A stretch of DNA of 64,000 nt from Owenia fusiformis (Eukaryota; Annelida; Polychaeta; Sabellida; Oweniidae): contig CAIIXF020000001.1 of assembly GCA_903813345.2 (NCBI GenBank), forward strand, positions 35,681,366 to 35,745,365, written 5' to 3'. The notes beneath the pieces are model-generated. The model was not told the origin of the DNA and did not search any database. It saw only the letters and a list, made by a program, of their open reading frames with translations. This document shows, piece after piece, positions 1 through 11,860 of this stretch; positions within the stretch are counted from its first letter, which is position 1, and each line of letters begins with the position of its first letter. A program made the position numbers and the translations under genes.

Positions 1-3000
1 GGTACGCACATCAAAGCTGATGTTTCTCCATTGTTGTAACTCTTCAATTCTTTTTTGATCCTCACTCTTCCCTGCAACACACATAATCTTGATATATTCC
101 CTTATTGATTATTCTCTATATTCTGTTTCTTAAAGGGCTTTATACTGCTTGCAAAGCTCAGTTACTTCCCTTCCATTTACCCATTCTCTAGATCTTTTAA
201 TCATACATCACTTCAAAATCTTTTTCCACAGAGTATAGCTTTTGGTCAACCTTAAAAACACAGTACACTCTCTGAATTATACTACATTGTGTACCAGATC
301 ACAAGCTACAAATCAACTAACAACTGGCCTAGTTAACTTAACTTTTGGAGATTACAAGGAATAAAAATAAATCCATAAAAGGTGTCCCCTTAGACATATT
401 TAGTGATTAATGACAGGCAGGTGGCCTTAAGCCCTCTATTTGTGACACTTAGTCCCTTAAAGGTTCTATTGTACCCTCATAGCTTATATCATTTTAGTGC
501 TCCAACATGGCAAGTAATGCAATTATTACAAGTTTAACGCATTAATGTAATATTTGACATTACATTTCCCAATTTACAGTGTTTTAGTGATCTTAATATT
601 TTGTGTATGAAATGGATATTAAGGAACATGTCAATTCAAGGTTATGTAGACCTCAAAGTCTGAGTCTTTAAAGGGAGCCCTTTAAACATAAAGCAAGTAC
701 AGTGTACATCTTAAATCACAATGTAGAAGAGAATATAAAATACTTGTTGCATTAGAACTGGGAGGGCATTGTTCTCTCCTCACAGGTGAATTTGAACTTT
801 GGTATTCCATATGATCAAGGTCAAAACAGTGGTTTTAAATTAAAACATAATAATACAGAAACAATGTTTGAAATACACAAGACCAACCTGCTTTCAGCTT
901 CTTTTGACTTGTCACTGGAACATTTTTCTGCTCAGTTTCTTGCTGTCTGAAAAAAACAAGTTGATTGTGAGTATTCATATCTTGAATCACAACAGTATGT
1001 TCACCCAATAAACGTCTCTAGTGTTTATATATAAGATGTAATATGTTGACCTTCATAATAATTATCATTTGCATACTTTAGAGTTTGTTCCTGTTTACGT
1101 CTTTTAACAGGTACAGGAGGGGTCTGTGTTTGATCTGGGGTAGTCTCCATGGTAGCTTTTGAAGCAACTTCTGGTAAAGATTGTTCATCACATATGGCTT
1201 CAGTATCTCCCTCTCCATTTACTTCAGCAGTAATTGGTGGTTCTAGGTCAATTTCTGATTTGTTTATGGCACTGTTATCATTGGCTGTGATATCTGCATT
1301 AAAACAAGGAGTCGCCATTCATTATTTTACAGCAGTTGGTTGACTTGATTTGATAAACTATCAAGGGGTTAAGTGCCAGATTCGTCTGGCATGGGGATCG
1401 ATACTATTTTTCATAAATTTGAAAGAAAATATCACAATTTCAATTTATTAACTCAGATTTTCATATCGTATCAAAAATAGCCTACTTCAATACTTCATGC
1501 AATAGGCACATCATTTGGGTAACCTTCATTTCTGTTTGATATCCAATAAGGCTAGGAGTAAAAGATATTGGAAAGAGCGCAAGGGTACCATAATCTAAAT
1601 CATATGTTTTAGTTTTTAACTTCCTAATGTCATATTATAGCAACTTGATTATTTTTTTGAAGTCTTTATTAACTCTCATAAGTAAGACCTAGAATTAAGG
1701 TTTTAGAATTTTAGTTTTTCCAAAAAATAATCTTAACATTTCTTGACCACTTTTAGGGTATTGTCCACTATTGGGGGTCAGGTTTAAACAAGAAATTCAG
1801 ATCCCCATAGTTAATGCTTACCACTAAAACTTGATTCAACAGATAAGTTGCTTGTTGAAGCATCTTCCAGGAGTTCATTACCCTCAGAAATTTGTGAAAG
1901 GTATTCAAGTAGTTTTGATCTTATATCCAACTTCTTAATTACCTGTAATTTAAAGCAAGGTAGTTCTGTAGTTTGTTTGTTTAATCTTTATTTCCTCCAA
2001 AATAATGGAGTTAGACCATTTTACATAAAATATAACTTGTAATAACATAACATAGTTACATATTTTGGAAAACATCAACATTAGATCAGATTCATAATTC
2101 TATTGAGTAATTTGAATCCAGAAAATAAGCAATCAAAGTACCATATTGAAACAGTATATGTAAAAATAGAAACATTTATACTGTACATGGCCTAACTTTT
2201 GTATATTCTAGTTTGTTTTGTAGTGTTGCTACCATATTATGCACGGTGACCAAGAGTTAACAGTGCAAATCGGCCCGGTCGTGTTTTTTTAAACTCTTTA
2301 GTCGTGTTTTGTTGAAAATTTGAGAGGTAGGTTGATAAATTTGGTCATGAAATTGCTGTCACTTGACTTTATGTAAAAGTAAGTAATTTATATTGCTTTC
2401 CATACTATATATCTTAACTTCAGGTATTCGTAAACGTGTTATTTGCACGAATCGTATGCTATAGTCTTGTTATATCGGGAAATGAGCAATTCTGTCAGTG
2501 TTTTACATATTTTGCCTGAAAATCACTTGCCTGACTTGTATTCAATGAATACATCGATTCATAAGGAAAGCATTCACAATATGTGCGAAAATCAAAAGTT
2601 AGAAGAGCTTAAATAAGTAGCAATTGACCGAATAATATTTTTTAGATTAAACTCTTTAGACGTGTTGAAAAGATTGCGGTTAATGACGTTGACCTGTTAG
2701 TGAGGTTTAACGATTTGGAAGTGGGAAACAGCACAATTAACATTATGTATTTCCCAAAAAATGATCACAATGTGGAAGAAGTTGTTGTCTGAGTGACACT
2801 ATCTTAATTATAAATGATTAACAATAATCAAATGTACGACATAATATGTCAAGATTGATCTATGGGATCACTACCGAATTTGATACTTAAATCAAAATGG
2901 TTAGAATCAGACACGCATGGTTAATGCAAGCGAGCTTTGCCTCGTCGCTCGTCATTTTGAAAATTTGACCAGTCATATTATTTTTTAATTGCCCTGTCGC

Positions 3001-6000
3001 TCATTAAATGGCTCGTTGCTATTTTTGAATTTGCCTAAAATACGTTTTAAAACGTCCCTATTGGCCTTAAACTCACTTTTCCCTGTCAAGAACGTAAATA
3101 AATTTATTTAAAATGAGAGGAAATGTTTAGTTTGTGATGCACTACATGTAAATGCATATATATGATCACCTAACGTAAGGAATAACTCCACCGTTATTAA
3201 AATCGTATGCCCAATATCTATTAGGTTTGCCTCGGGATTTTTAACAATTTTATTCGATGTTATTCCCTAATTCGCCTCACACAATGCAATACAATTTCAA
3301 TTTTAATTTTCAAATTGCAATAGGTAAAAAACGCTACATATGCTGCTATCGTTCTATGAGTGATCTATGAACTGTAGTGTAACATAGTTTTCTAGCGAAT
3401 TAAATTACAACATCTGTTGATCTTGTTAAATCATATATCTGTCTTTTTTATTTATTCATATCTTGACTACAAATTACAATAAACGGGTGACACATAATGT
3501 ATATTCCCGTGTTTAGTACTAATACGATTATTTTCAGAAGCACAGACAAATTATTAAGCAACAAAACATGGTCAATGTGAACAATATTACAAGACAATTC
3601 AAAGTCGTTAATTTTATCACGTCTAAAACGTTATCTTTACAATTCCAAAACGTTAACATGCTTATTATAAGACACGTCCATGACGTTATATTGTCCCTTC
3701 TCCATAGTTAACTCCACTTTCTACATTTACGGTCATTTATGGCAATTTTAAGATAAATACAGTTAAAATATTTACACGATCTTTAGAGTAGTGAATATTA
3801 TTCCACGTTGTTGAATGGATTGTCTGTTTAAACTTGATTAAATAACACTAAATGCAAATTAAGTACATATTTCTGGCACTTTTGGTATATAATTGCGATT
3901 GATATGAAGTATGATGGATTTATCCCCAAAATAGATTCGTTGGTATGAAGAAGAACATCTTAGGTAGAAGTCAAGATATGTAAGTTTGTAAAATATAGAA
4001 TATTCTTACCATTTTGCTCCATTCTATCGAATGTCGCATCCCATGTTCTTACAAAACACGACTAAAGTGTTTAAAAAAACACGACCGGGCCGATTTGCAC
4101 TGTTAAATCTTGGTCACCGTGTTATGTGTGGCCTCTTATTTTGATACTTCTTATCTCTGCCATGTTATTTTCAGAAAAATTAACATGGCTGATACATCCT
4201 TAATTACAAAAGGCCTCAGCTTAGCTGCACATTATACATAACTATCTGAAATATACAAAAGTGAGGCCTCGTACTTATGTTTCTATTTTTCTATACTGTT
4301 GCAATATGGTCATTTAATTGCTTATTTTTTAAATTAAAAGTACGCAAAAGAATTTTGAATCGGACTGAACATTACATTTTTATGATATACTTGCGTGAGT
4401 AAATCACAAAAACCTCACTATTATAAATTATATCAAGTATTCAAGTTATAAATATCCTCCGTATTGCAGGGTTACAGAATCATACACAAAGTTCCTGGGG
4501 TACCCAGAGGTTACTTAGGTCCAAAGCCTTCTCTATATTCCAGCTTTGAGTGATTGTTAAAGCCGCCGTGGTATTCAATATTTGTAAATCATGGTGACAC
4601 ATGCACAGGTGTTATGACATAATTATATGAAACATACCTTTATGCATAATATCAGCTGATATCTCCGTCTTAATCGATTGTTATTTTAATTTAGCTAAGT
4701 GAAATTTCATTTCAAAATGGCCTCCATTTTTCTGCTGAGTGAGCTGTATAAATGCCGTATCCATAGAGTTTGAGCATGGGCATTCAATAATCTATTAAAA
4801 GCCCATGGTTTGTAAGGTTCTTTCCAAAATTAAATTTTGAAATATCTTATCCAGACAAGCAACTCTTCAACTTAATATAATTAATATTCTTATAAATATT
4901 TACAAGAATTATTAAATAGGAGTTCTAGGTGCCTGTGACACTTTTTCTAGATTACATACGAAATCAATGAAGTCACATATGAAGACTCAAGTAACCCAAA
5001 GGGTACATATTTATTCAAGTCTCTAGCCAATTCTTGGCTTGAAGAAATTCCATCTGGAACACTGTGAACTATTGTAAAATTTCTAGCCGGGGTTCAATAA
5101 AAAGTAATATATGCTAAAAACCGTCATCTTAATATTTCACGATTTGAAATGGTAACGAATTGTCTTGTTTATGAGATATTGAATGTTTTCATTTAAAATA
5201 GAAGTCGTCCACCAATCCTTTGTTGAAAAAACATTGACAAATTATAGTTTTAAATGTGAAGAGAACGAGCTTTGAACGAGCTTCAATATAAAAAAATCAA
5301 ATCTTCTTTTAATTTTGAGAGTACGCCATGGCGTTTTAGCGTATATGATGCTACGCCATTGGCTGCACCTCCTTGTCATTTGCTAGCTATGCCCAGAAGA
5401 GGATGGTTATTCAATTGACAGAAAAATCTGTGATCCGACTGGTGTTTCTTTACTTGAATCCATATCCGTATCCGGCATTTACAGATCTGGTTTTTATTGA
5501 CTACCTAAACGTTACACCAATAGTCCATTTTCTCCACTTGGTCACTCTTAGATTTAGCCAAGTATTGGATGATTGGAGGCAGTTTTGATCAATTTTGCAA
5601 AGGGTTAATTTTATTCTCATCTGTCTCAAAAAAACAGGAATATCCCAGAATTCATACAGTCATAGGCCAAGGGTTCATCTATAATCCTGGGAAATAACCT
5701 CTCCTGGACGTAAACTCAAAAAACTTAAATAAAACTTAAATAATTGTGAGAATGTTAAATTAAATATGTAATTTAATTAAATAATATTAATTAATAACTG
5801 CTGTGATTTGATTTGTCGACTGCAGAGACATCTTTCAAGTAAAAAAGATGGCGATTGGATGTCGATTTTTCATGACCATGGGTTGCTCGGTAAAAGCAAC
5901 CAGATTGTTTCGTCAATGAGATATTTATAGGAAGTCCCTTTGTTGAAATACCCTGGAACGACTGTCAGGCTACCGAGTTGACATCGCCCCTCTTTACCAG

Positions 6001-7558
6001 TAGTGTAGGCTTGTTGTTATGCACTGGGACATTCTACATTTGAAATTTTAAAAATTTACCATAGACCTATTGCTAAAATACAACTTAGCTTAATTGTTAA
6101 GCTGTTTACTGACAGAAGAATCAGATTTAAAAGTAGATAAGCTGTCACTGTCTAAAATATCACTAGGCAGAGTGTTCTATTTTACTATTGTCCTTGGAAA
6201 GTAGCTAAACTAGTATGCATCCGTTCTGGCAGCTGGTTGGATGAATTTGGATGGATGGAACTGTCTGGTGTTTGTGTTTGTTTGAGGGCTGTAGTATGTG
6301 GGTATATAGATGGCTGCTAAGTGTTCCTTTGTAGAAAAGGGAAAGTCTGGAAGCCTACCTATGCGATTGTAGCGATTCCCACTGCAGGTGTTGGAGAGCT
6401 TGGGTGACACACCCTGGTTCCCTAGAGTGACATTTGGTAACAAATCTGGTTGCTTTCCTTTGTACCTGTTTCAGCATGTTTATATCCTTCTGGCGGTAAG
6501 GATCCCATGCTGCACTAGCATATTCTAGGTTTGGCTGTACTAGCGACTTGTATGCCTGGGCTTTAATGTTCTCTGGGCACTGATGGAGGTTGCGCTGGAG
6601 GAAGCCTAGCACTTTGTTAGATTTCGATACTACTGTTTGTATGTGTGTGATCCAGTTTAGGTCGTGATTTCAATTCCTACATTTTCCTAGGTATGGTATG
6701 TGGGCCACAGATTTTAATTCTTCACCCAAAATCGTGTACTTATGTGTGATGGGTGATTTACGTCTGTGAATACTCAGTACATAGCATTTTGAGGGATGGA
6801 ATTTCATTTGCCATGCATTTGCCCAGGAGACCATTTTGTCAAGGTCATCCTGGAGTGTTAGTGCGTCCTGTTGGTTCTCGACAGACATGAAGAGGAGGCT
6901 GTCATCTGCAAATTGTTTGAGGCTGGTTGTTGGTGATAAGTCGCTGCCCATATCATTGATATAGACAAGCAAGCAGAGCGGTCCAAGCACAGGTCCTTGA
7001 GGGACACCCGATTTCACTGGTGTTCTTGTACTAGATTCCCCATCCAGTACTACTTGTTGGGACCTTCCAACGAGCCAAGATCTGAGCCAGCTCAAGTTGT
7101 TTCAGCAAATTCCATAGTGATTAAGCTTTAGGAGCAGGTGCTCATATGCGACTGTATCAAACGCTCTCGAGAAGTCCAGTACTGTAAGTACTAATTTTAG
7201 AGAAGATCATTGGACATATGGTGAGATTGAGCTGTTAGAGAAGGGATTTGGATGTTTACGAAATGAGCCTGTATTTTTTTACATTTATACAGTGACTGGG
7301 GGGGGGGGGATTTAAAAATCTTCCTGGGCCTGTGATTTTATAGATCGCTCAAATCATTTCATTGAAACAAATGTACAAAATTCTCTCATTTACTCCAAAT
7401 TCAGTGGACAAAATATAATGAAGTCTACACAACTCTACCTTTTGGGTTTCTTCCTTTGTAAGATCTCGATCTAAGCTTTCCAAATGGTCTATTTGTCTTA
7501 ATTTCTTGCGTAATTTACGGATTTCTATAAATTTTTCCTTTTCGATGGGAGCAGACAT
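1..7558 (-). CDS. Unrecognised basic, charged protein, 5' part (five exons, runs off left edge)
   Basis: Five exons join in frame with GT-AG sites: 7439-7558, 1822-1942, 1077-1293, 888-946 and 1-71. They give 196 codons with no stop. The ATG at 7558 opens MSAPIEKEKF. Residues ~12-60 form a charged helical hairpin (LRKKLRQIDHLESLDRDL, then TKEETQK running across the first junction into VIKKLDIRSKL). This resembles the C-terminal helical motif of PYM and eIF2A-type translation factors, which is an inference from pattern only. An acidic, Ser/Thr/Pro-rich low-complexity segment follows, then a basic patch (VPVKRRKQEQ) and a Lys/Glu/Gln-rich likely coiled coil (GKSEDQKRIEELQQWRN). No signal peptide or membrane segment is visible, so it is probably nuclear or cytoplasmic. 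Intron 1 (1943-7438) is 5.5 kb and filled by a Transib-like element and a LINE. The phases (0, 1, 2, 1) match at every junction, which is the main support. I do not recognise the family. Confidence 0.75.
2242..4121. mobile_element. Non-autonomous DNA transposon, Transib/RAG-like termini
   Basis: Both ends carry a 71-bp terminal inverted repeat that differs at only about two positions and starts CACGGTGACCAAGA. The element is flanked by an exact 5-bp direct repeat, TTATG (2237-2241 and 4122-4126). No transposase reading frame is present in the 1.88 kb. A CAC-starting heptamer plus a 5-bp target duplication is the hallmark of the Transib/RAG superfamily; assignment on this basis is inference. 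It sits in intron 1 of the minus-strand gene. Near-identical arms suggest recent movement. Confidence 0.8.
4122..5890. other. Intron sequence without recognised content
   Basis: This is AT-rich sequence in intron 1 of the minus-strand gene. The longest open frame, 5373-5588 plus, has no recognisable domain and looks like chance. I see no clear repeat ends or RNA gene. Confidence 0.4.
5900..7195 (-). mobile_element. 5'-truncated CR1/Jockey-type LINE relic
   Basis: On the minus strand the end of a reverse transcriptase is readable: VLTVLDFSRAFDT near 7190, then SGVPQGPVLGPLCLLVYIND and the catalytic box FADDSLLF near 6925-6900, then the thumb segment KAQAYKSLVQPNLEYASAAW near 6560 and the usual C-terminus ending NTLPSDILDSDSLSTFK near 6150. 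The upstream endonuclease and the front of the RT are missing, as expected for 5' truncation. Frame changes near 6670 and 6390 and later stops show it is dead. The motif style fits the CR1/Jockey superfamily. Confidence 0.85.
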
Positions 7559-8836
7559 CTTGCAATCGCCCGGATGTGAAAAAAGAAACCGAAATGTCCA
7601 TTTATTGGAAATGAAGTGGAGTGGACGATTTGAATTGAATTTAGAGTGAGAATATCATATAGAAATGGAACCAAAACTATATTTTTGGGGTTATTTCATT
7701 AAATATCACGGGTATCAGCACTCAGAGTCAGCAGCATAAACAGAACAAGCTCACCGACACCGAACGAAAACGCAGCACTAGACGAAACGCGTCTAATGCA
7801 CCCAGTATCGAAAGTTGTGGATTCTTTAGCCTATTCACGGGAAAATATGAAAAACACGTCATACAATAATATTTTAAATGAATTTTACCTCATGTATTCT
7901 TGATGCTTATTGGCTTATTCATGGTCACATGATATGAAATAGATGAACTTATTCCCTAGAAAGTCACCTAGTCAGCAGGGAACTAAAGATGAAATGTACC
8001 ATGGGCTTTCAATTAGAAAGTTGAAAGCCCATGTACTAATCACCAGTTAGGTCATGTGACCAGTCATTAGTACGTTTTATCTCCCGCCGATAGCTGAGAT
8101 TGTAGGAGTTGAAAGGCAAAATACCTTTAAATGCCAGTAAGAACCTGTAAGCATTTAATGTTCAAATGAAAGGACTTCTCATTTTGTTTTTGTTTACAGA
8201 GTACGCGGTATATAATAAAACAAATAGTGACTGCCACACCCGGGCTGCCACATTTTCGGGAAATAGCTTGTTGTACAATAAAAACTACATAGGACCTAAT
8301 AAAGAAATTCAAAGTTAACAGTAACTCTTCTGGAAATACTAAAGCCAGAAAAGGCTATGGCGTTTCAAGAGGTGTGCGACTACAAAACTTCCATGCTGTG
8401 TCTCGGAATAGAGGCTACCAAACTAAGCTATATACCCTATATGTAAAAGGCGCTAACATCCTACACTCGGAATGATCGTTTTTCCATTAGTTATAACATT
8501 TTAACGAAGGCATTCCTAGATAGTCTAAATACCGATTAAAATATTTCTCACTTTAAACAGGTGGGCCTAGGCTACGCTTCCTTTATTTAAATTTCTAAAA
8601 CAATAATATAAAATAACGTGTCAATGTGAGGGAGCATAAAATCATTTTGCTCCTTCACATTGACAAGATTATTATTTTCTAGAAAATTAAATCTACACGT
8701 TTCTCAAACCGGTCAAACCCTGGGGGTCAAACTACACGATTCTCTGGATTATCCGATTTAATTTCTCCACTTGTGCATTGTCTACTAGAAACGTCACTCG
8801 GCGACTAATTTAGTGTAGAATGGCTAGCACTAGTAT
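7559..8836. other. Upstream region of the minus-strand gene
   Basis: This holds the presumed promoter of the gene starting at 7558. No TATA box is obvious; a CATCCGGGCG stretch lies on the minus strand just before the ATG. Two small hairpins are present: 7996-8036 (17-bp arms around GGGCTTTCAA) and ~8595-8690 (arms containing GTGTCAATGTGAGG). No gene was recognised. Confidence 0.4.
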
Positions 8837-10619
8837 TACTTAGGGACCCAGCCTGAATATTTTTGTTTTTGAATATTGGAGAGTATTACGCGAGATTTTT
8901 TCATTTTCTCGTTGGAAAATATATTTATTTTATGATGTGGGGTGATATCTAGAGTTTGAGGCTTGCGAAAATAAGATATCCTCATCTTTATACCCCCACC
9001 CTATACTTTCAGGGGGGTCAGAAGAAAATAAACTTTAATTCATAACTTTGGAAGTAAATGAGATACAAACTTAATTTTTTCACCATAATTTATAGAATAA
9101 CATCAGTAATGCAGAAAAAATATATCAAACGAAAATAAGCTAATTTGCATAATTTAACCCTTAAACCGCCATAAAAACTATTAAATAACGGAATGATAAT
9201 AAACAACTTTTACTGTAATTGCCTTCATATGAAGTTATAACTTATGAAATAATTCTTAAAAATGCATCTATATATGTATATTAGATGTGCAAAATATTAA
9301 AAGTGTATCTTACATAATGACTGTGAAAAATATTTCTCCCCTTACCCTAAAATTGAAGGGAGGGGGTCAAAATAAAATAAAATTTAATTCATAACTTTGG
9401 AAGTATATAAGATACAAACTTAATTTTTTCACCAAAATTTACAAAATAATATCAGTAATGGAGAAAAAAATATTTTGAACAAAAATAAGCTAATTTGCAT
9501 AATTTAACCCTTAAACCGCCATAAAAACTATTAAATGACAAAATGATAATATACGACATTTACTGTAATTACCTTCATATGAAGTTATAACTGATGAAAT
9601 AATTCCTAAAAATGCATCTATATATGTATAATAGATTGGAAAAATATTAAAAGTGCATCTTATATATAGATTGTGAAAAAATTTCTCCCCCTACCCAGAT
9701 ATTTCAGGGGGTCAACTGAAAATGGACTTAAATTTATAACTTTGGAAGTATATGAGGTATAAACCTATTTGTTCACCAACATTTATGTAATAACATCAGT
9801 AACTAAGAAAAACATTTTTGATATGCAAATAAGCTAATTTGCATAATTTAACCCTTATACAGTCATAAAAACCGTTAAATGACAAAACTATAAAATACGA
9901 CATTTATTTTAATCGACCTCTCATGAAGTTATAACTTATAAAATAATTCATGTAGTTGCATTTATATATGTATAACAGATGTGCAAAATATTAAAAGTGT
10001 ATCTTACATAACGACTGTGAAAAAAATTCTCCCCCTACCCAGATATTTGAGGGGGGGTCAAAATGAAAATGGACTTTAATTCATAACTTTGGAAGTATAT
10101 GAGGTACAAACTTAATTTTTCACCAATATTTATGTTATATCATCAGTAATTCAGAAAAAATATTTTTTGATATGCAAATAAGCTAATTTGCATAATTTAA
10201 CCCTTATAACGTAATAAAAACCATTAAATGACGAAGTGATAAAATATGGCATTTACTTTAATTGACTTCTTATGAAGTTATAACGTCGAGAAAAAATTTA
10301 CAACAGATATGCATAATATAAAGAGGTTATTTTATATAATGAGTGTGAAAAGAATCTTACACCCTACCTTAATAATTTTGAGGGCTCGGGGGGGGGGTTA
10401 AAGAAAATAATAGACTTTAACTCATAACTCTGAAATAATTTAAGAAAGAGCTTACATTTCTTCGCTGAAAATTGAGAAATCATATCAATAATGAAACGAA
10501 TATTACATGGGGGCAATACTATATTTCAACTAATTTGCATAATTTAAGCTTCAAACAGTCATGAGAATCATTATAAGGCAAAGTGGTTCTATACTGAAAT
10601 TGACTTCACATGAAGTAAG

Positions 10620-11095
10620 GACTTTGACAATATATCCTTTCTTAATACTAGCATTTAAATGGAAAAATGATATCAACAATTATGAAGCTATTTTTCCCAA
10701 CTATTTCAATGCCCATGGAGATTTTCATAGATATAATACTAGAGGCAAATCAAACTTCACCCTTCCTAAAGCAAAACTGAAAATTATGGCAAAAAACAAT
10801 AGCCTTTAGTGGTTACTCCATATGGAACAATCTCCCAGAAGAAATAAAAAAGTCAAATTCCATTTCTTTTCTTAAATCAAAACTGAAGAAGCATATTCTC
10901 TTAGCTTATTAATCATTAGTTGACTATATCATTTCTTGTTTCTTCAGTAAGAAGGGTAGGCTCTCAAGGGAGGTACATGGGCCAACCTGGGGGCTGCTCC
11001 AAACTACTTAAGATCTAAAATAATAATTCTGACCATACCAACCTTGGGGAAGGCAAAATGGCCTAAAATAATAACTAATATTTTATAAGAATCAA
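10620..11095 (+). mobile_element. 3' end of a LINE inserted in foldback element A
   Basis: The plus-strand translation shows the C-terminal tail typical of CR1/L2-like reverse transcriptases: KWKNDINNYEAIFPNYF, HRYNTRGKSNFTLPKAK, then in a shifted frame WNNLPEEIKKSNSISFLKSK. Only about 160 codons remain, followed by 3' UTR-like sequence. It interrupts the left array of the foldback element, so it inserted after or during that element's growth. It is 5'-truncated and dead. Confidence 0.7.
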
Positions 11096-11414
11096 ACTTT
11101 TAACGATTATTTGCGTCAATGCGGTAGCCTGGTATCTTTAAATAATAATTAATGAAGCTACACATTCATAAAATTTCCCCATGGCATATGGCACCTTCTT
11201 GGCTTCAAATGAAACGAGCATCATGGATCCCCCATACCTTTATTTATTATAATCTAACTTTTGTGATTACATTCCGGTTTGATTCGTTGACAACATAATG
11301 ATATACTTCATAATTTAACTACTATATGTACGGGTATTTAAGCATCACTTGTGGTGCCACCTATTATTAATAATATGTGTACACATAATGATTAAATGTA
11401 TGAATAAATTGAGT

Positions 11415-11860
11415 TTAATTGAACTTGCAATGTTTCAGAATAACCCTTAAAAAGGTAACCATAACAATTCTAAAGTTTATTGAACCATATTCAGAGTCAC
11501 TGTGGGGACTGGTGTCATATTCTAGGTTGTAGGTACCTGATGCAGTGAAAATGTCACCATATATGTTTGGGTTAATCCACTTATTCCCGTCCACACTCAC
11601 TTTCCTTTGAGCCGCATGAACATGCAGCAAAACATTCTGTACCTGCAGTGGCACATGAGCAAGTGGTTTAACATATTGCTTTGTCCTTGTATCGTTTGCA
11701 TGTGCAAAAGGACTTTGGGATTTTTGTTATATCAAGTTTCGGTTTTTGGTCATTTTAATGGTCTCAAGAGTAATATGAACCACTTGACATCCAAATCCAT
11801 TCCCTGGCTCTGGAATCTCAAAAAGTGGTTTGTCAGCATTCATTGAAATGTATAATTGTT
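11415..11860 (-). pseudogene. Unrecognised coding relic inside foldback element A
   Basis: Read on the minus strand, ~145 codons follow one frame from MNADKPLFEIPEPGNGFGCQ near 11845 through PLAHVPLQVQNVLLHVHAAQ to GDIFTASGTYNLEYDTSPHS near 11510, and it is broken. The amino-acid composition looks coding, not random. I do not recognise the family. It could be a captured host exon or part of a mobile-element protein. Confidence 0.4.

Noticed and set aside
1149-1343. Plus-strand frame opposite exon 3 of the minus-strand gene
   Set aside because: The minus strand has matching splice sites and phase with four neighbouring exons; the plus frame is its shadow.
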